Source: an uncultured Eubacteriales bacterium
GTDB lineage: Bacteria > Bacillota > Clostridia > Oscillospirales > Oscillospiraceae
DNA length: 64,000 nt
Direction: 5' to 3'
NCBI GenBank assembly: GCA_900545515.1
Contig: UQZA01000004.1
Coordinates: forward strand, 54,770 to 118,769
The translations under genes and the position numbers were made by a program. Of the stretch, positions 45,184 to 52,843 are shown piece after piece; position 1 is the first letter of the stretch, and each line of letters opens with the position of its first letter. Below the pieces are notes generated by a model. That model ran no database searches, was not told where the DNA came from, and saw only the letters and a program-made list of their open reading frames with translations.

Positions 45184-45869
45184 AGACGCTGACAATGGGC
45201 AGCTTGTTTGACGGGATTGGCGGTTTTCCCCTGGCTGCGGTTCACAACGGCATCGTACCTGTGTGGGCAAGTGAGATCGAAACCTTCCCCATCGAGGTGA
45301 CGCGGCTTCGATTTCCCGATATGGTTCATGTGGGCGACATTACAAAGCTTGACGGAGCAAAGCTGCCGCCGGTGGATATCATCTGCGGCGGCTCTCCCTG
45401 TCAGGATTTGTCCGTGGCCGGAGCGAGAGCCGGAATCTTCGGAGAACGCTCCGGCCTTTTTATGGAACAGGTGCGAATCGTAAAGGAGATGAGAGATGCG
45501 GATAGACAACGAGGCCGAGCAGCTCTCGATATACGACCTCGATTTATGGTGTGGGAAAATGTGCCCGGAGCCTTCTCCAGCGGAACACCAAAAGGAGAGG
45601 ATTTCCGGATCGTCCTCGAGGAGATCGTCCGAATTAAAGTCAGTGGTGTTTCAATCCCTCGACCTGACACCGGGCGCTGGGAACCTGCTGGGCGAATTCT
45701 ATTGGGAGCTGATTTCTCCCTGGCGTGGAGATGCCTTGACGCTCAATACTGGGGTGTCCCCCAGAGAAGAAAAAGAATCTTCCTTGTCGCAGATTTTGCA
45801 GGACGATCCGCCAGACAAATACTATTTGACCAGGAAAGCCTGCCTGGGCATCCTGCGCAGAGCCTTTGA
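45180..45869 (+). CDS. Cytosine-5 DNA methyltransferase, N-terminal part (motifs I-VIII)
   Basis: A 229-residue frame with the catalytic half of an m5C methyltransferase: motif I 'MGSLFDGIGGFPLAAVHNG', motif IV 'GGSPCQDLSVAGARAG' with catalytic Cys74, motif VI 'VWENVPGAF' (Glu126), motif VIII 'WGVPQRRKRIFLVADF'. It stops at TGA 45867 before the target-recognition domain and motifs IX-X, which lie in the +1 frame (next entry). So it is either one subunit of a split enzyme (as in M.AquI, made from overlapping genes), a frameshift-expressed protein, or a broken gene. It overlaps the VirB6-like stop. Confidence 0.8.
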   Translation: MKTLTMGSLFDGIGGFPLAAVHNGIVPVWASEIETFPIEVTRLRFPDMVHVGDITKLDGAKLPPVDIICGGSPCQDLSVAGARAGIFGERSGLFMEQVRIVKEMRDADRQRGRAALDIRPRFMVWENVPGAFSSGTPKGEDFRIVLEEIVRIKVSGVSIPRPDTGRWEPAGRILLGADFSLAWRCLDAQYWGVPQRRKRIFLVADFAGRSARQILFDQESLPGHPAQSL

Positions 45870-47109
45870 ACGCGGGAAAGAGCTGCCCCGAAAGCTCAAT
45901 CAGGCGCTTGAAATTCAGTCAGGAGTCGCTCCACCAGCCGATACGGTTCACAATCAGCAACCGCCTCACGCCAGCCAGCAGGACGGCTGCATCGAGGGCT
46001 TCGATGGCTATAACGGTGATCTGACCGGTGCGGCAGCGGCCACCCTGGGCGTGAACTGCGGGATGTCCACTGGCCGCAACGGCCTTGTCCAGCCGATTGC
46101 CTTTGCCGCAAACCAGCGGGATGAGGTCAGAGATCTGCACGATGTGGCCGGAGCGTTGGGCGCCCAGCCGGGAATGAAGCAGCAGACTTTCATCGCGGAG
46201 GGTGTCGTGGCCAAAGGCAACGGCGATTGTTTTCTGACGCCGGAACGGCACACATCTCTGAGTGCAGGCGGCGGTCAGGCCGGTCAGGGGTATCCCTGTG
46301 TCCTGACTGCTGGCTTCTCTGCCGGGGCAGGAGCCTCTGCCGGAAGCATCGGCTACGGCGAGGAGCTTGCCCCCACCTTGAAAGGCAGCGCCAGCGGAAA
46401 CTGTATGCCATCCATCTTATGCCTGAACGACCAAGGCGGTAGCGTGATGGAGTGCAGCTTGGACATCACAGGGACGCTTCGAGCTCAGGAACACGGGCAT
46501 CAGCCACTGGTTTTTGATAACCATGGACAAGATACTCGTTTCTGCGGTCCTGTCAAATCGGCACAGACAGTATCCGCCACATTCGGCATGGGCGGAAATA
46601 ACCAACCGCTTGTTGTAGATGAAAATTCCAGTTCTGATGACCCTCCACCGATTGCTTTTGAACTCCCTGCTTGGAACAATGCACCACCAGCGCAACAAGG
46701 AACTGTATTTTGCATCACCGGCAATGCTATTGACCGGCAGCCTCAAAACGGCGGCAATGGGATCGGATACCAAGCAGACCTCGCCTATACGTTGACTGCC
46801 ACCGATCACCATGCCGTGTTCAGCAGACAGCGAGTCGACATTTTCAAAGATGGAGAGGTAACAAGCACTCAAAGCGCACGCCAGCACAAGGATGCCACGG
46901 ATCTGGTGCTGCAGGGTACAGATCAGCCAAGGCTCATCCGCAGGCTGACACCTCTGGAATGTGAAAGGCTCCAAGGTTTTCCGGACGGTTGGACTGACAT
47001 TCCCAACGCATCGGACTCTTCCCGGTACAAGGCGCTGGGCAACAGCGTGGCCATTCCATGCGTGGACTATGTCCTTTTCGGCATTGCTCTGGTGCTTCTC
47101 GCCGGCTGA
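45496..47109 (+). CDS. Overlapping-frame protein carrying cytosine-5 methyltransferase TRD and motifs IX-X
   Basis: A 537-residue frame, +1 to the previous one and overlapping it by 374 bases. It has its own ribosome site, AAAGGAG, 7 bases before ATG 45496. Residues 1-140 ('NEAEQLSIYDLDLWCGKMCP', 'ESSLSQILQDDPPDKYYLTR', 'KACLGILRRAFERGKELPRK') resemble a phage/ICE protein group and come from the alternative frame of motifs VI-VIII. Residues 140-460 are a variable region with 'CLNDQGGSVMECSLDITGTL'. The end has motif IX 'RRLTPLECERLQGFPDGWTD' and motif X 'RYKALGNSVAIPCVDYV'. It could complement the N-terminal part as a second subunit. Confidence 0.72.
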   Translation: MRIDNEAEQLSIYDLDLWCGKMCPEPSPAEHQKERISGSSSRRSSELKSVVFQSLDLTPGAGNLLGEFYWELISPWRGDALTLNTGVSPREEKESSLSQILQDDPPDKYYLTRKACLGILRRAFERGKELPRKLNQALEIQSGVAPPADTVHNQQPPHASQQDGCIEGFDGYNGDLTGAAAATLGVNCGMSTGRNGLVQPIAFAANQRDEVRDLHDVAGALGAQPGMKQQTFIAEGVVAKGNGDCFLTPERHTSLSAGGGQAGQGYPCVLTAGFSAGAGASAGSIGYGEELAPTLKGSASGNCMPSILCLNDQGGSVMECSLDITGTLRAQEHGHQPLVFDNHGQDTRFCGPVKSAQTVSATFGMGGNNQPLVVDENSSSDDPPPIAFELPAWNNAPPAQQGTVFCITGNAIDRQPQNGGNGIGYQADLAYTLTATDHHAVFSRQRVDIFKDGEVTSTQSARQHKDATDLVLQGTDQPRLIRRLTPLECERLQGFPDGWTDIPNASDSSRYKALGNSVAIPCVDYVLFGIALVLLAG

Positions 47110-47226
47110 GCCGGGCTTGTTGCTTATGCTTCGTTTGCAGCTTGCTTCTTCGTTGGGTTCTGTGAATAGCTATTTGCCGCCGGGCGCAGTATGCTTTGCT
47201 TACAAAATCAGAGAAAGGAGTAACCC

Positions 47227-47562
47227 ATGGAAGCAAAGAAGAATCTCTGCGGAATGATCCCGGAAGAACTGCACGCCAGAGCTGTGGCAGAAAAGGAACA
47301 GCTTGGCCTCAAGACTCTGGGCGAGTATGTGGAGCTGATACTCAAAGAACACTTCGAAGGAGGAGGAATCACTATGGCAGAAACCAAGACTCTCGCATTC
47401 AAGATCACCGAGGAGCTGGATCAGCGGCTGAAGGACTTCATTGCCGCAGAAAAAAAGCGCGGCAGAAAAATCACGCAGAAAGAATTCGTCATCGGTCTTA
47501 TCGAGCAGGCGCTGGCTGAGTACGAGGCGCAGAATCAGCCCGCCGAGATGACCGAAGCATAA
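47227..47562 (+). CDS. Tandem ribbon-helix-helix-like protein
   Basis: A 111-residue protein after AGAAAGGAGTAACCC. Two similar units: 'LCGMIPEELHARAVAEKEQL' with 'LGEYVELILKEHF', and 'TLAFKITEELDQRLKDFIAA' with 'TQKEFVIGLIEQALAEYE'. Each looks like the strand-helix-helix of an RHH DNA-binding domain. Possibly a transfer-operon regulator. A terminator follows. Confidence 0.62.
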   Translation: MEAKKNLCGMIPEELHARAVAEKEQLGLKTLGEYVELILKEHFEGGGITMAETKTLAFKITEELDQRLKDFIAAEKKRGRKITQKEFVIGLIEQALAEYEAQNQPAEMTEA

Positions 47563-47576
47563 ATATGCCGCACCGG

Positions 47577-47611
47577 CCGCTGGGGAGCATATCCCCGGCG
47601 GTTTGTTTTTT
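47577..47611 (+). terminator. Intrinsic terminator before the VirB3-like gene
   Basis: 9-bp stem CCGCTGGGG/CCCCGGCGG (one G-U pair) with a 7-base loop, followed by TTTGTTTTTT. Confidence 0.8.
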
Positions 47612-47625
47612 GGAGGTGAACCACC

Positions 47626-47883
47626 CTGTATATCTACCCTGACAATCTGACTGCCAAGGCCATGCTGTGGCTTTGGGAACTCAGGGATGTGGGCGTCATT
47701 GGCGTAGGGCTTTTGGTCTCTATCCTGGCGCTGACACAGACCGGAATTTTTATTCCGCTGGTGCTGACGGCAGTCTATGCCTTCCTCAGCATCCGTTTTG
47801 ACGGCACGAGCATTCTGGATTTTATCCGGTATGCAGTGGCCTTCCTGATTACCAAACAGCAATTCTATGAATGGAGAATGTGA
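47626..47883 (+). CDS. VirB3/PrgI-type T4SS membrane protein
   Basis: An 85-residue protein with one broad hydrophobic region ('VGVIGVGLLVSILALTQTGI', 'FIPLVLTAVYAFLSIRFDGT') and the end 'VAFLITKQQFYEWRM', typical of small VirB3-like proteins before VirB4. The start is taken as CTG 47626, 7 bases after GGAGGTG, with an in-frame stop just upstream at 47617; the only alternative is ATG 47662, which lacks a ribosome site and removes 'YIYPDNLTAKA'. Confidence 0.68.
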   Translation: MYIYPDNLTAKAMLWLWELRDVGVIGVGLLVSILALTQTGIFIPLVLTAVYAFLSIRFDGTSILDFIRYAVAFLITKQQFYEWRM

Positions 47884-47884
47884 T

Positions 47885-48277
47885 ATGTTCCACGCCGACA
47901 CACTCTATGACAACGAGGAAAACTTCGGCCTGCCGGAAATCGAGGAGCGGGATCTGTCCGCCTCCCTGACGCTCCGGTGGAGCCGGAAGCGCAAGCGGTG
48001 GGAGTGCCGCAACGCCTTCTTCTGGCAGGATGCCAAGAACAAGTGGAGCTGCCGCAGCCAGGACGGCAGATATTACTATGGCTTCCGCAGCCTGCGGGCC
48101 CTGCTGAAAAGCTATGTGGGCGGCCTTCTGTGCGAGAAGTCCCTCTGCTACAGCGCCAAGAACGCCAGGGCAAAATACTGGTTCAGCCAGAACCCCAGAC
48201 GGGTGACCTGCTGTGTCACCATGCGCTGCACCGGCTTTTTCCCACCTTGCTTTCCTAAAGGAGGAATGAAGCTATGA
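47885..48277 (+). CDS. Hypothetical protein, Arg/Trp/Cys-rich
   Basis: A 130-residue basic protein starting one base after the VirB3-like stop. 'LRWSRKRKRWECRNAFFWQD' and 'GRYYYGFRSLRALLKSYVGG' suggest a small beta-rich domain; the C-terminus has several Cys ('VTCCVTMRCTGFFPPCF'). Not recognised. Position between VirB3- and VirB4-like genes implies a T4SS-associated role. It overlaps the next start by 4 bases. Confidence 0.6.
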   Translation: MFHADTLYDNEENFGLPEIEERDLSASLTLRWSRKRKRWECRNAFFWQDAKNKWSCRSQDGRYYYGFRSLRALLKSYVGGLLCEKSLCYSAKNARAKYWFSQNPRRVTCCVTMRCTGFFPPCFPKGGMKL

Positions 48278-48855
48278 GCAGAAAGAAAAAAGAGAATGCC
48301 GCGCAATCGACCCGGCAGCTCATGGGGATCGACGGCATCAAGGACTATTGCATCGCCACCCGCATGGGCGATCTGGTCTTTTTTATCATCAAGCCCACCA
48401 ACATCAGCGTCCTGTCCAATTCCAGCATCAGCGCCAGGATCTACGCCCTGCTGAATGTGGTCAAGGGGCAGGCGGAAATTGAGATGCTGGCCCTCAACTC
48501 CAAGGAGTCCTTTGAGCAAAACAAAAACTTCTATCAGGAGCGCATGGGCAGCGAGGAACTTCCTGCCATCCGGCGGCTTCTGGAGCAGGACAGCAAGCAT
48601 TTGGATCGCATCCAGGTGCTGATGGCGTCCAGCCGGGAGTTTTATATCATCATCCGGCTGCGAAGCGAAAAGGAAACGGATGTGTTCCCGTATCTCAGCC
48701 GCATTGAGCAGAGCATCAATGACAATGGGTTTACCACCCGCCGCGCCACCGAGCAGGATCTCAAGCGGATGCTGGGCGTTTATTTCGAGCAAAATGTGAC
48801 CACTGAGAAGTTCGAGGACTACGACGGGGACCGCTGGGTCATCGTGGGCGAGTAA
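48274..48855 (+). CDS. VirB4 N-terminal-domain-like protein
   Basis: A 193-residue soluble protein resembling the N-terminal (CagE/TrbE) domain of VirB4: 'RQLMGIDGIKDYCIATRMGD', 'VFFIIKPTNISVLSNSSISA', 'EMLALNSKESFEQNKNFYQE', 'SREFYIIIRLRSEKETD'. It has no Walker motif. The ATPase is the next gene, so VirB4 seems to be in two parts here, as in related Clostridia elements. ATGA overlap with the upstream gene. Confidence 0.72.
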   Translation: MSRKKKENAAQSTRQLMGIDGIKDYCIATRMGDLVFFIIKPTNISVLSNSSISARIYALLNVVKGQAEIEMLALNSKESFEQNKNFYQERMGSEELPAIRRLLEQDSKHLDRIQVLMASSREFYIIIRLRSEKETDVFPYLSRIEQSINDNGFTTRRATEQDLKRMLGVYFEQNVTTEKFEDYDGDRWVIVGE

Positions 48856-48931
48856 ATCAATTCATCATAGGCCGTGGAGGTGTTCCACTCCATGGCCGGG
48901 ATGCCTCCACGGAGAATAGGAGGCATCCATT

Positions 48932-50764
48932 TTGGCAAAGAAAGCGAAAAAACCGGTTCCGCAGGGCCGTGAGGAGGCGTCCATCAAATCCTTTTTGGAT
49001 ATGATTGCCCCCTCTGTGGTCAGCTTCATGCCGGATCATTTCATCTGCGGCAACACTTTCCGATGTGTGTGGGCACTCAGGGAATATCCAACCAGCACGG
49101 ATGAGCAGGCTATTCTCCGCCATCTGGGCGAGAAGGACGGCGTCACCCTGCGGATTTACACCCGGCAGGTCACCCCGGCTGAGGAAAAGCGCATCATTCA
49201 AAATGCGGCCAACAAGAACCGCATGAACAGCTCCAACACCAACGACCTGCAACAGACGGTCACCGCCGAGAGCAACCTGCAGGATGTGGCGACCCTGGTG
49301 GCCACCATGCACCGCAACCGTGAGCCTCTGCTCCACTGCGCCGTGTACATCGAGCTGACCGCATCCGACTACAACAGCCTCAAGCTGCTCCAGACCGATG
49401 TGCTGACGGAGCTGGTGCGGAGCAAGCTGAATGTAGATAAGCTCCTGCTCCGTCAGCAGCAGGGCTTCCGCTGCGTCAATCCCTGCGGCCACAACACATT
49501 CGGCATCCAGTTTGAACGAGTGCTGCCCGCCTCCAGCGTGGCGAATCTCTATCCCTTCAACTACTCTGGCAAGCTGGACTCCAAGGGCTTCTACATCGGC
49601 AAAGACAAATACGGCAGCAACATTCTGGTGGACTTCGACCAGCGGGACGAGGACAAGACCTCCGCCAACATCCTGATCCTGGGCAACTCCGGCCAGGGCA
49701 AGTCCTACCTGATGAAGCTGCTGATCCTGAATCTGCTGGAGTCCGGCAAATCCGTCATCAGCCTGGACGCCGAACATGAACAGCAGGAGATGTGCGAGGC
49801 GGTGGGCGGCTGCTTCGCAGACCTGATGGCCGGGCAGTACATCATCAATGTGCTGGAACCCAAGTGCTGGGATGACGGCGGAGACCCCAACGCCACCGAC
49901 GCGCCGGAGGCCTTTCGCAAAAGCACCCTGCTGGCACAGCACATCTCTTTCCTGAAGGACTTTTTCCGGGCCTACAAGGATTTCAGCGACGCACACATCG
50001 ACACCATCGAGATCATGCTGTCCAAGCTGTATCACAAGTTCGGCATCACCGAGCGCACCAACTTCAGCCGGATGCGCCCAGAGGACTATCCCATCCTTTC
50101 TGACCTCTATGACCTGATTGAGGAGGAGTTCAAGACCTACGACGCCGGTCAGCACCATCTCTACACCCAGAAGCTCCTGCAGGAGGTGCTGCTGGGCCTG
50201 CACTCCATGTGTAAGGGCGCCGACGCCCAGTTCTTCAACGGGCATACCAACATCACCTCCAGCCGCTTTTTGGTGTTCGGCGTCAAGGGGATGCTCAGCG
50301 CCGCCAAGAATGTCCGCAACGCCATGCTCTTCAATGTGCTGTCCTTCATGTCCGACAAGCTCCTGACCGTGGGCAATACCGTGGCGGCTCTGGACGAGCT
50401 GTATATTTGGCTGTCCAACCCCACTGCCATCGAGTACATCCGCAACTGCCTGAAGCGTGTACGAAAGAAAGAATCGGCGATGCTTCTGGCCAGTCAGAAT
50501 CTGGAGGACTTTGATCAGGAGGGCGTCCGTGAGATGACCAAACCCCTGTTCAGCATCCCGCCTCACCAGTTTCTGTTCAATGCCGGCTCCATCGACAAGC
50601 GGTCCTACATGGATATGCTCCAGCTGGAGGAGTCGGAATACAATCTCATCAAGTTCCCCCAGCGCGGTGTCTGCCTGTACAAGTGCGGCAATGAACGATA
50701 TCTGCTGGAGGTTCACGCTCCGGCCTACAAGGAGAAACTCTTCGGAACGGCAGGTGGTCGCTGA
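48932..50764 (+). CDS. VirB4-like conjugation ATPase
   Basis: A 610-residue T4SS ATPase with TTG start after ATAGGAGGCATCCATT. The N-region contains a second VirB4-like segment ('AVYIELTASDYNSLKLLQTD'). The ATPase core has Walker A 'LILGNSGQGKSYLMKLLILN' (about residue 250), the preceding 'GFYIGKDKYGSNILVDFDQR', and the Walker B/motif region 'VAALDELYIWLSNPTAIEYI' with 'KESAMLLASQNLEDF'. It energises channel assembly and substrate transfer. TGATG overlap with the next gene. Confidence 0.92.
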   Translation: MAKKAKKPVPQGREEASIKSFLDMIAPSVVSFMPDHFICGNTFRCVWALREYPTSTDEQAILRHLGEKDGVTLRIYTRQVTPAEEKRIIQNAANKNRMNSSNTNDLQQTVTAESNLQDVATLVATMHRNREPLLHCAVYIELTASDYNSLKLLQTDVLTELVRSKLNVDKLLLRQQQGFRCVNPCGHNTFGIQFERVLPASSVANLYPFNYSGKLDSKGFYIGKDKYGSNILVDFDQRDEDKTSANILILGNSGQGKSYLMKLLILNLLESGKSVISLDAEHEQQEMCEAVGGCFADLMAGQYIINVLEPKCWDDGGDPNATDAPEAFRKSTLLAQHISFLKDFFRAYKDFSDAHIDTIEIMLSKLYHKFGITERTNFSRMRPEDYPILSDLYDLIEEEFKTYDAGQHHLYTQKLLQEVLLGLHSMCKGADAQFFNGHTNITSSRFLVFGVKGMLSAAKNVRNAMLFNVLSFMSDKLLTVGNTVAALDELYIWLSNPTAIEYIRNCLKRVRKKESAMLLASQNLEDFDQEGVREMTKPLFSIPPHQFLFNAGSIDKRSYMDMLQLEESEYNLIKFPQRGVCLYKCGNERYLLEVHAPAYKEKLFGTAGGR

Positions 50765-51960
50765 TGGCTGTTTCTGCTGCCGCAGTGGCCAAAGCCGCTG
50801 CCATGCTGCTTACCAACGAAAAGGCCCGGAAAGGTGTGGGCTGGATTCTGGTGGCAGTCTTTTCACCAGTCATTCTTTTGATTGCCCTGCTCTGCTCCCT
50901 TGGCTCAGGCGGGGCAGAGCATAACAACTACTCGGTGGAGGCGTGCTTCTACGGAGCGGAATTCTCCGCAGAAGTCCCGGCGGAGTTTCGATATCACATC
51001 GAGGAGATGCGCTCGGCCTTTTCTCTTCTGGATTCGGCGGTGTCCTCTGCCAACGGGCAGATGGACAGCGGCAACAGCCTTGACCCGATCAGAGTCAAGG
51101 CTGTTTTTTATGCCCTCTGCTTTGGGGACGACGCCCCGTCCACACGGGCGGCGAACAGCTTCGTGGAGTGCTTCTACACCACCGAAACCCGAACACGAAC
51201 CGTAGAAGTGACACTGGAGGACGGGACTACAAGTACAGAGGAAGAAGAATACACCGTCGCGATGCCGGTCTCTCTGTCCCAGGCCTACGCCAATCTGGAA
51301 GCCCATCTGGGCAGAGAGATCACGGAAGATGACAAGAGCAACATCGATCACATCTATACCATGATAGCCGGTACCGTGGGAGGCGGCAGCTACAGCGGCG
51401 AGTATCTCAGAGGGGATGGGAGCAGCATAGAGCTGGACATCTCAGCCTTCACCGATCCAACCACCAAGAACGCCGCAGACCTTGTGACCTACGCCATCCA
51501 CGCCTGGGAGTCCGGCTGGGGCTATGTCTGGGGAACATACGGCAGTGTCCTCACCGATTCGCTCTTCGCCTATAAGCTGGAGCAGTACCCTGACGGCGTC
51601 GGCAGCTATGCGGACTTCATTCGCGCTAACTGGCTGGGCGGCAGAACCACAGACTGCGTGGGCCTGATCAAAGGGTACGGCTGGCTCAATCCCGACACCA
51701 TGACCATCGAGTATGGGACCAACGGGATGCCGGATCTTGGCGCCAACCAGATGTACTATAACGCCTCGGTGTCCGGAACCATTGACACCATGCCGGATAC
51801 CCCCGGCCTCGCTGTCTGGCATGACGGCCACATCGGTGTGTACATCGGTGACGGTTATGTGATCGAAGCTATGAATACCAAAAAAGGTGTGGTGAAAACA
51901 AAGCTGGAGGGCCGGGGCTGGACCCACTGGCTGCAGATCGAATACATCAACTACGACTGA
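50764..51960 (+). CDS. NlpC/P60 cell-wall hydrolase of the T4SS (VirB1-like role)
   Basis: A 398-residue protein. N-terminal membrane anchor ('ILVAVFSPVILLIALLCSLG'), a middle domain of unknown type, and a C-terminal NlpC/P60 domain: catalytic Cys in 'GGRTTDCVGLIKGYG', His in 'VWHDGHIGVYIGDGYVIEAM'. It would open peptidoglycan for the mating channel. In gram-positive conjugation systems this is the VirB1-equivalent (PrgK/Orf14-type). Directly coupled to VirB4. Confidence 0.86.
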   Translation: MAVSAAAVAKAAAMLLTNEKARKGVGWILVAVFSPVILLIALLCSLGSGGAEHNNYSVEACFYGAEFSAEVPAEFRYHIEEMRSAFSLLDSAVSSANGQMDSGNSLDPIRVKAVFYALCFGDDAPSTRAANSFVECFYTTETRTRTVEVTLEDGTTSTEEEEYTVAMPVSLSQAYANLEAHLGREITEDDKSNIDHIYTMIAGTVGGGSYSGEYLRGDGSSIELDISAFTDPTTKNAADLVTYAIHAWESGWGYVWGTYGSVLTDSLFAYKLEQYPDGVGSYADFIRANWLGGRTTDCVGLIKGYGWLNPDTMTIEYGTNGMPDLGANQMYYNASVSGTIDTMPDTPGLAVWHDGHIGVYIGDGYVIEAMNTKKGVVKTKLEGRGWTHWLQIEYINYD

Positions 51961-51974
51961 GAAAGGAAGTGCCA

Positions 51975-52232
51975 ATGAAGCAAGTGAACCTGACCATCAC
52001 CTTCGATGAGGAGAAGCTCTCTGCGCTCAAACGCTATATGGGCAAGAAGGAGCTTGACCTGGACCGTGAGATGACGGATGCGCTGGTGAAGCTCTATGAA
52101 AAATATGTGCCCGCCCCTGTGCGGGAGTATATCGATGAGAGCGATGTAAGCGCCGCTGCTCCGAGCAAGCCCCGGCGCAGCCCGAGAACCGCCGCGCCGA
52201 AGCCTGACCAGGAACCGGAGGTGATCCCGTGA
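51975..52232 (+). CDS. Small RHH-like protein (DUF6103-like)
   Basis: An 87-residue protein after AAAGGAAGTGCC. 'QVNLTITFDEEKLSALKRYM' and 'LDREMTDALVKLYEKYVPAP' give a strand-helix-helix pattern; the C-terminus is a Pro/Ala/Lys tail. Possibly DNA-binding. The stop overlaps the next start (GTGA). Confidence 0.6.
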   Translation: MKQVNLTITFDEEKLSALKRYMGKKELDLDREMTDALVKLYEKYVPAPVREYIDESDVSAAAPSKPRRSPRTAAPKPDQEPEVIP

Positions 52233-52843
52233 ACAAAGATGAGATCGCCATGGATTACAAGAAGGAGCTGAAGAAGCGGATCAGCACCGACTATGAGCGC
52301 CGGGTCATGCAGTGGATGGCGGCCGATCCCTCTCAGCTGATCGACGCCGCTGAGGAGATCACCGCCGCACGGTTGATCCGTGACAATATCGAGGACGCCA
52401 TCAATGAGGAGGACGCCAGATTTCTGCTGGGGCTGGACGAGCCGCTGGATGAGCTGGCAGACCGCTGGATTGCGGAGAATGGTCTGGATGCCTCCCATGG
52501 TGAGGAGCTGCTCCACTGCGTCTGGACGCTTCGGGAGGATCTGACTGATGACGCAGGCCCACGCACGGTTCGTGATTTCCTGGCCGCCCATGTTGGCGGT
52601 GTCTTTTCCCTGATGACCCCGTGTGGCTTTGTGCCCCTGACCGCAGCCCAGGCGGAAGGACTGATGAACGGCCAAAGTACTGCGGCGCATCCCGGCGTGC
52701 CCGGCATCACGATGTCGCTCTCTGCCGACGATCTTCTTGGTCAGGCGGTCCACAGCGCCAACTACGCAAACGGCGTGTGGCACCTCCTGACCGAGTACCC
52801 TGAGATGAAGCAGTGCGGGCCGGAAATGGGAGGAATGAAATGA
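52229..52843 (+). CDS. Conserved ICE protein, unknown function
   Basis: A 204-residue acidic protein with GTG start in a GTGA overlap. The N-half is helical ('DYERRVMQWMAADPSQLIDA', 'LIRDNIEDAINEEDARFLLG'); the C-half includes 'SLMTPCGFVPLTAAQAEGLM'. No family is named with confidence. The tail 'CGPEMGGMK' matches the MGGM endings near 24-28 kb, and carries the ribosome site of the next gene (ATGA overlap). Confidence 0.65.
   Translation: MNKDEIAMDYKKELKKRISTDYERRVMQWMAADPSQLIDAAEEITAARLIRDNIEDAINEEDARFLLGLDEPLDELADRWIAENGLDASHGEELLHCVWTLREDLTDDAGPRTVRDFLAAHVGGVFSLMTPCGFVPLTAAQAEGLMNGQSTAAHPGVPGITMSLSADDLLGQAVHSANYANGVWHLLTEYPEMKQCGPEMGGMK

Noticed and set aside
48857..50716. 619-codon minus-strand frame opposite the VirB4-like gene
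   Set aside because: VirB4 Walker motifs fix the plus-strand frame; the antisense product has no recognisable domain.
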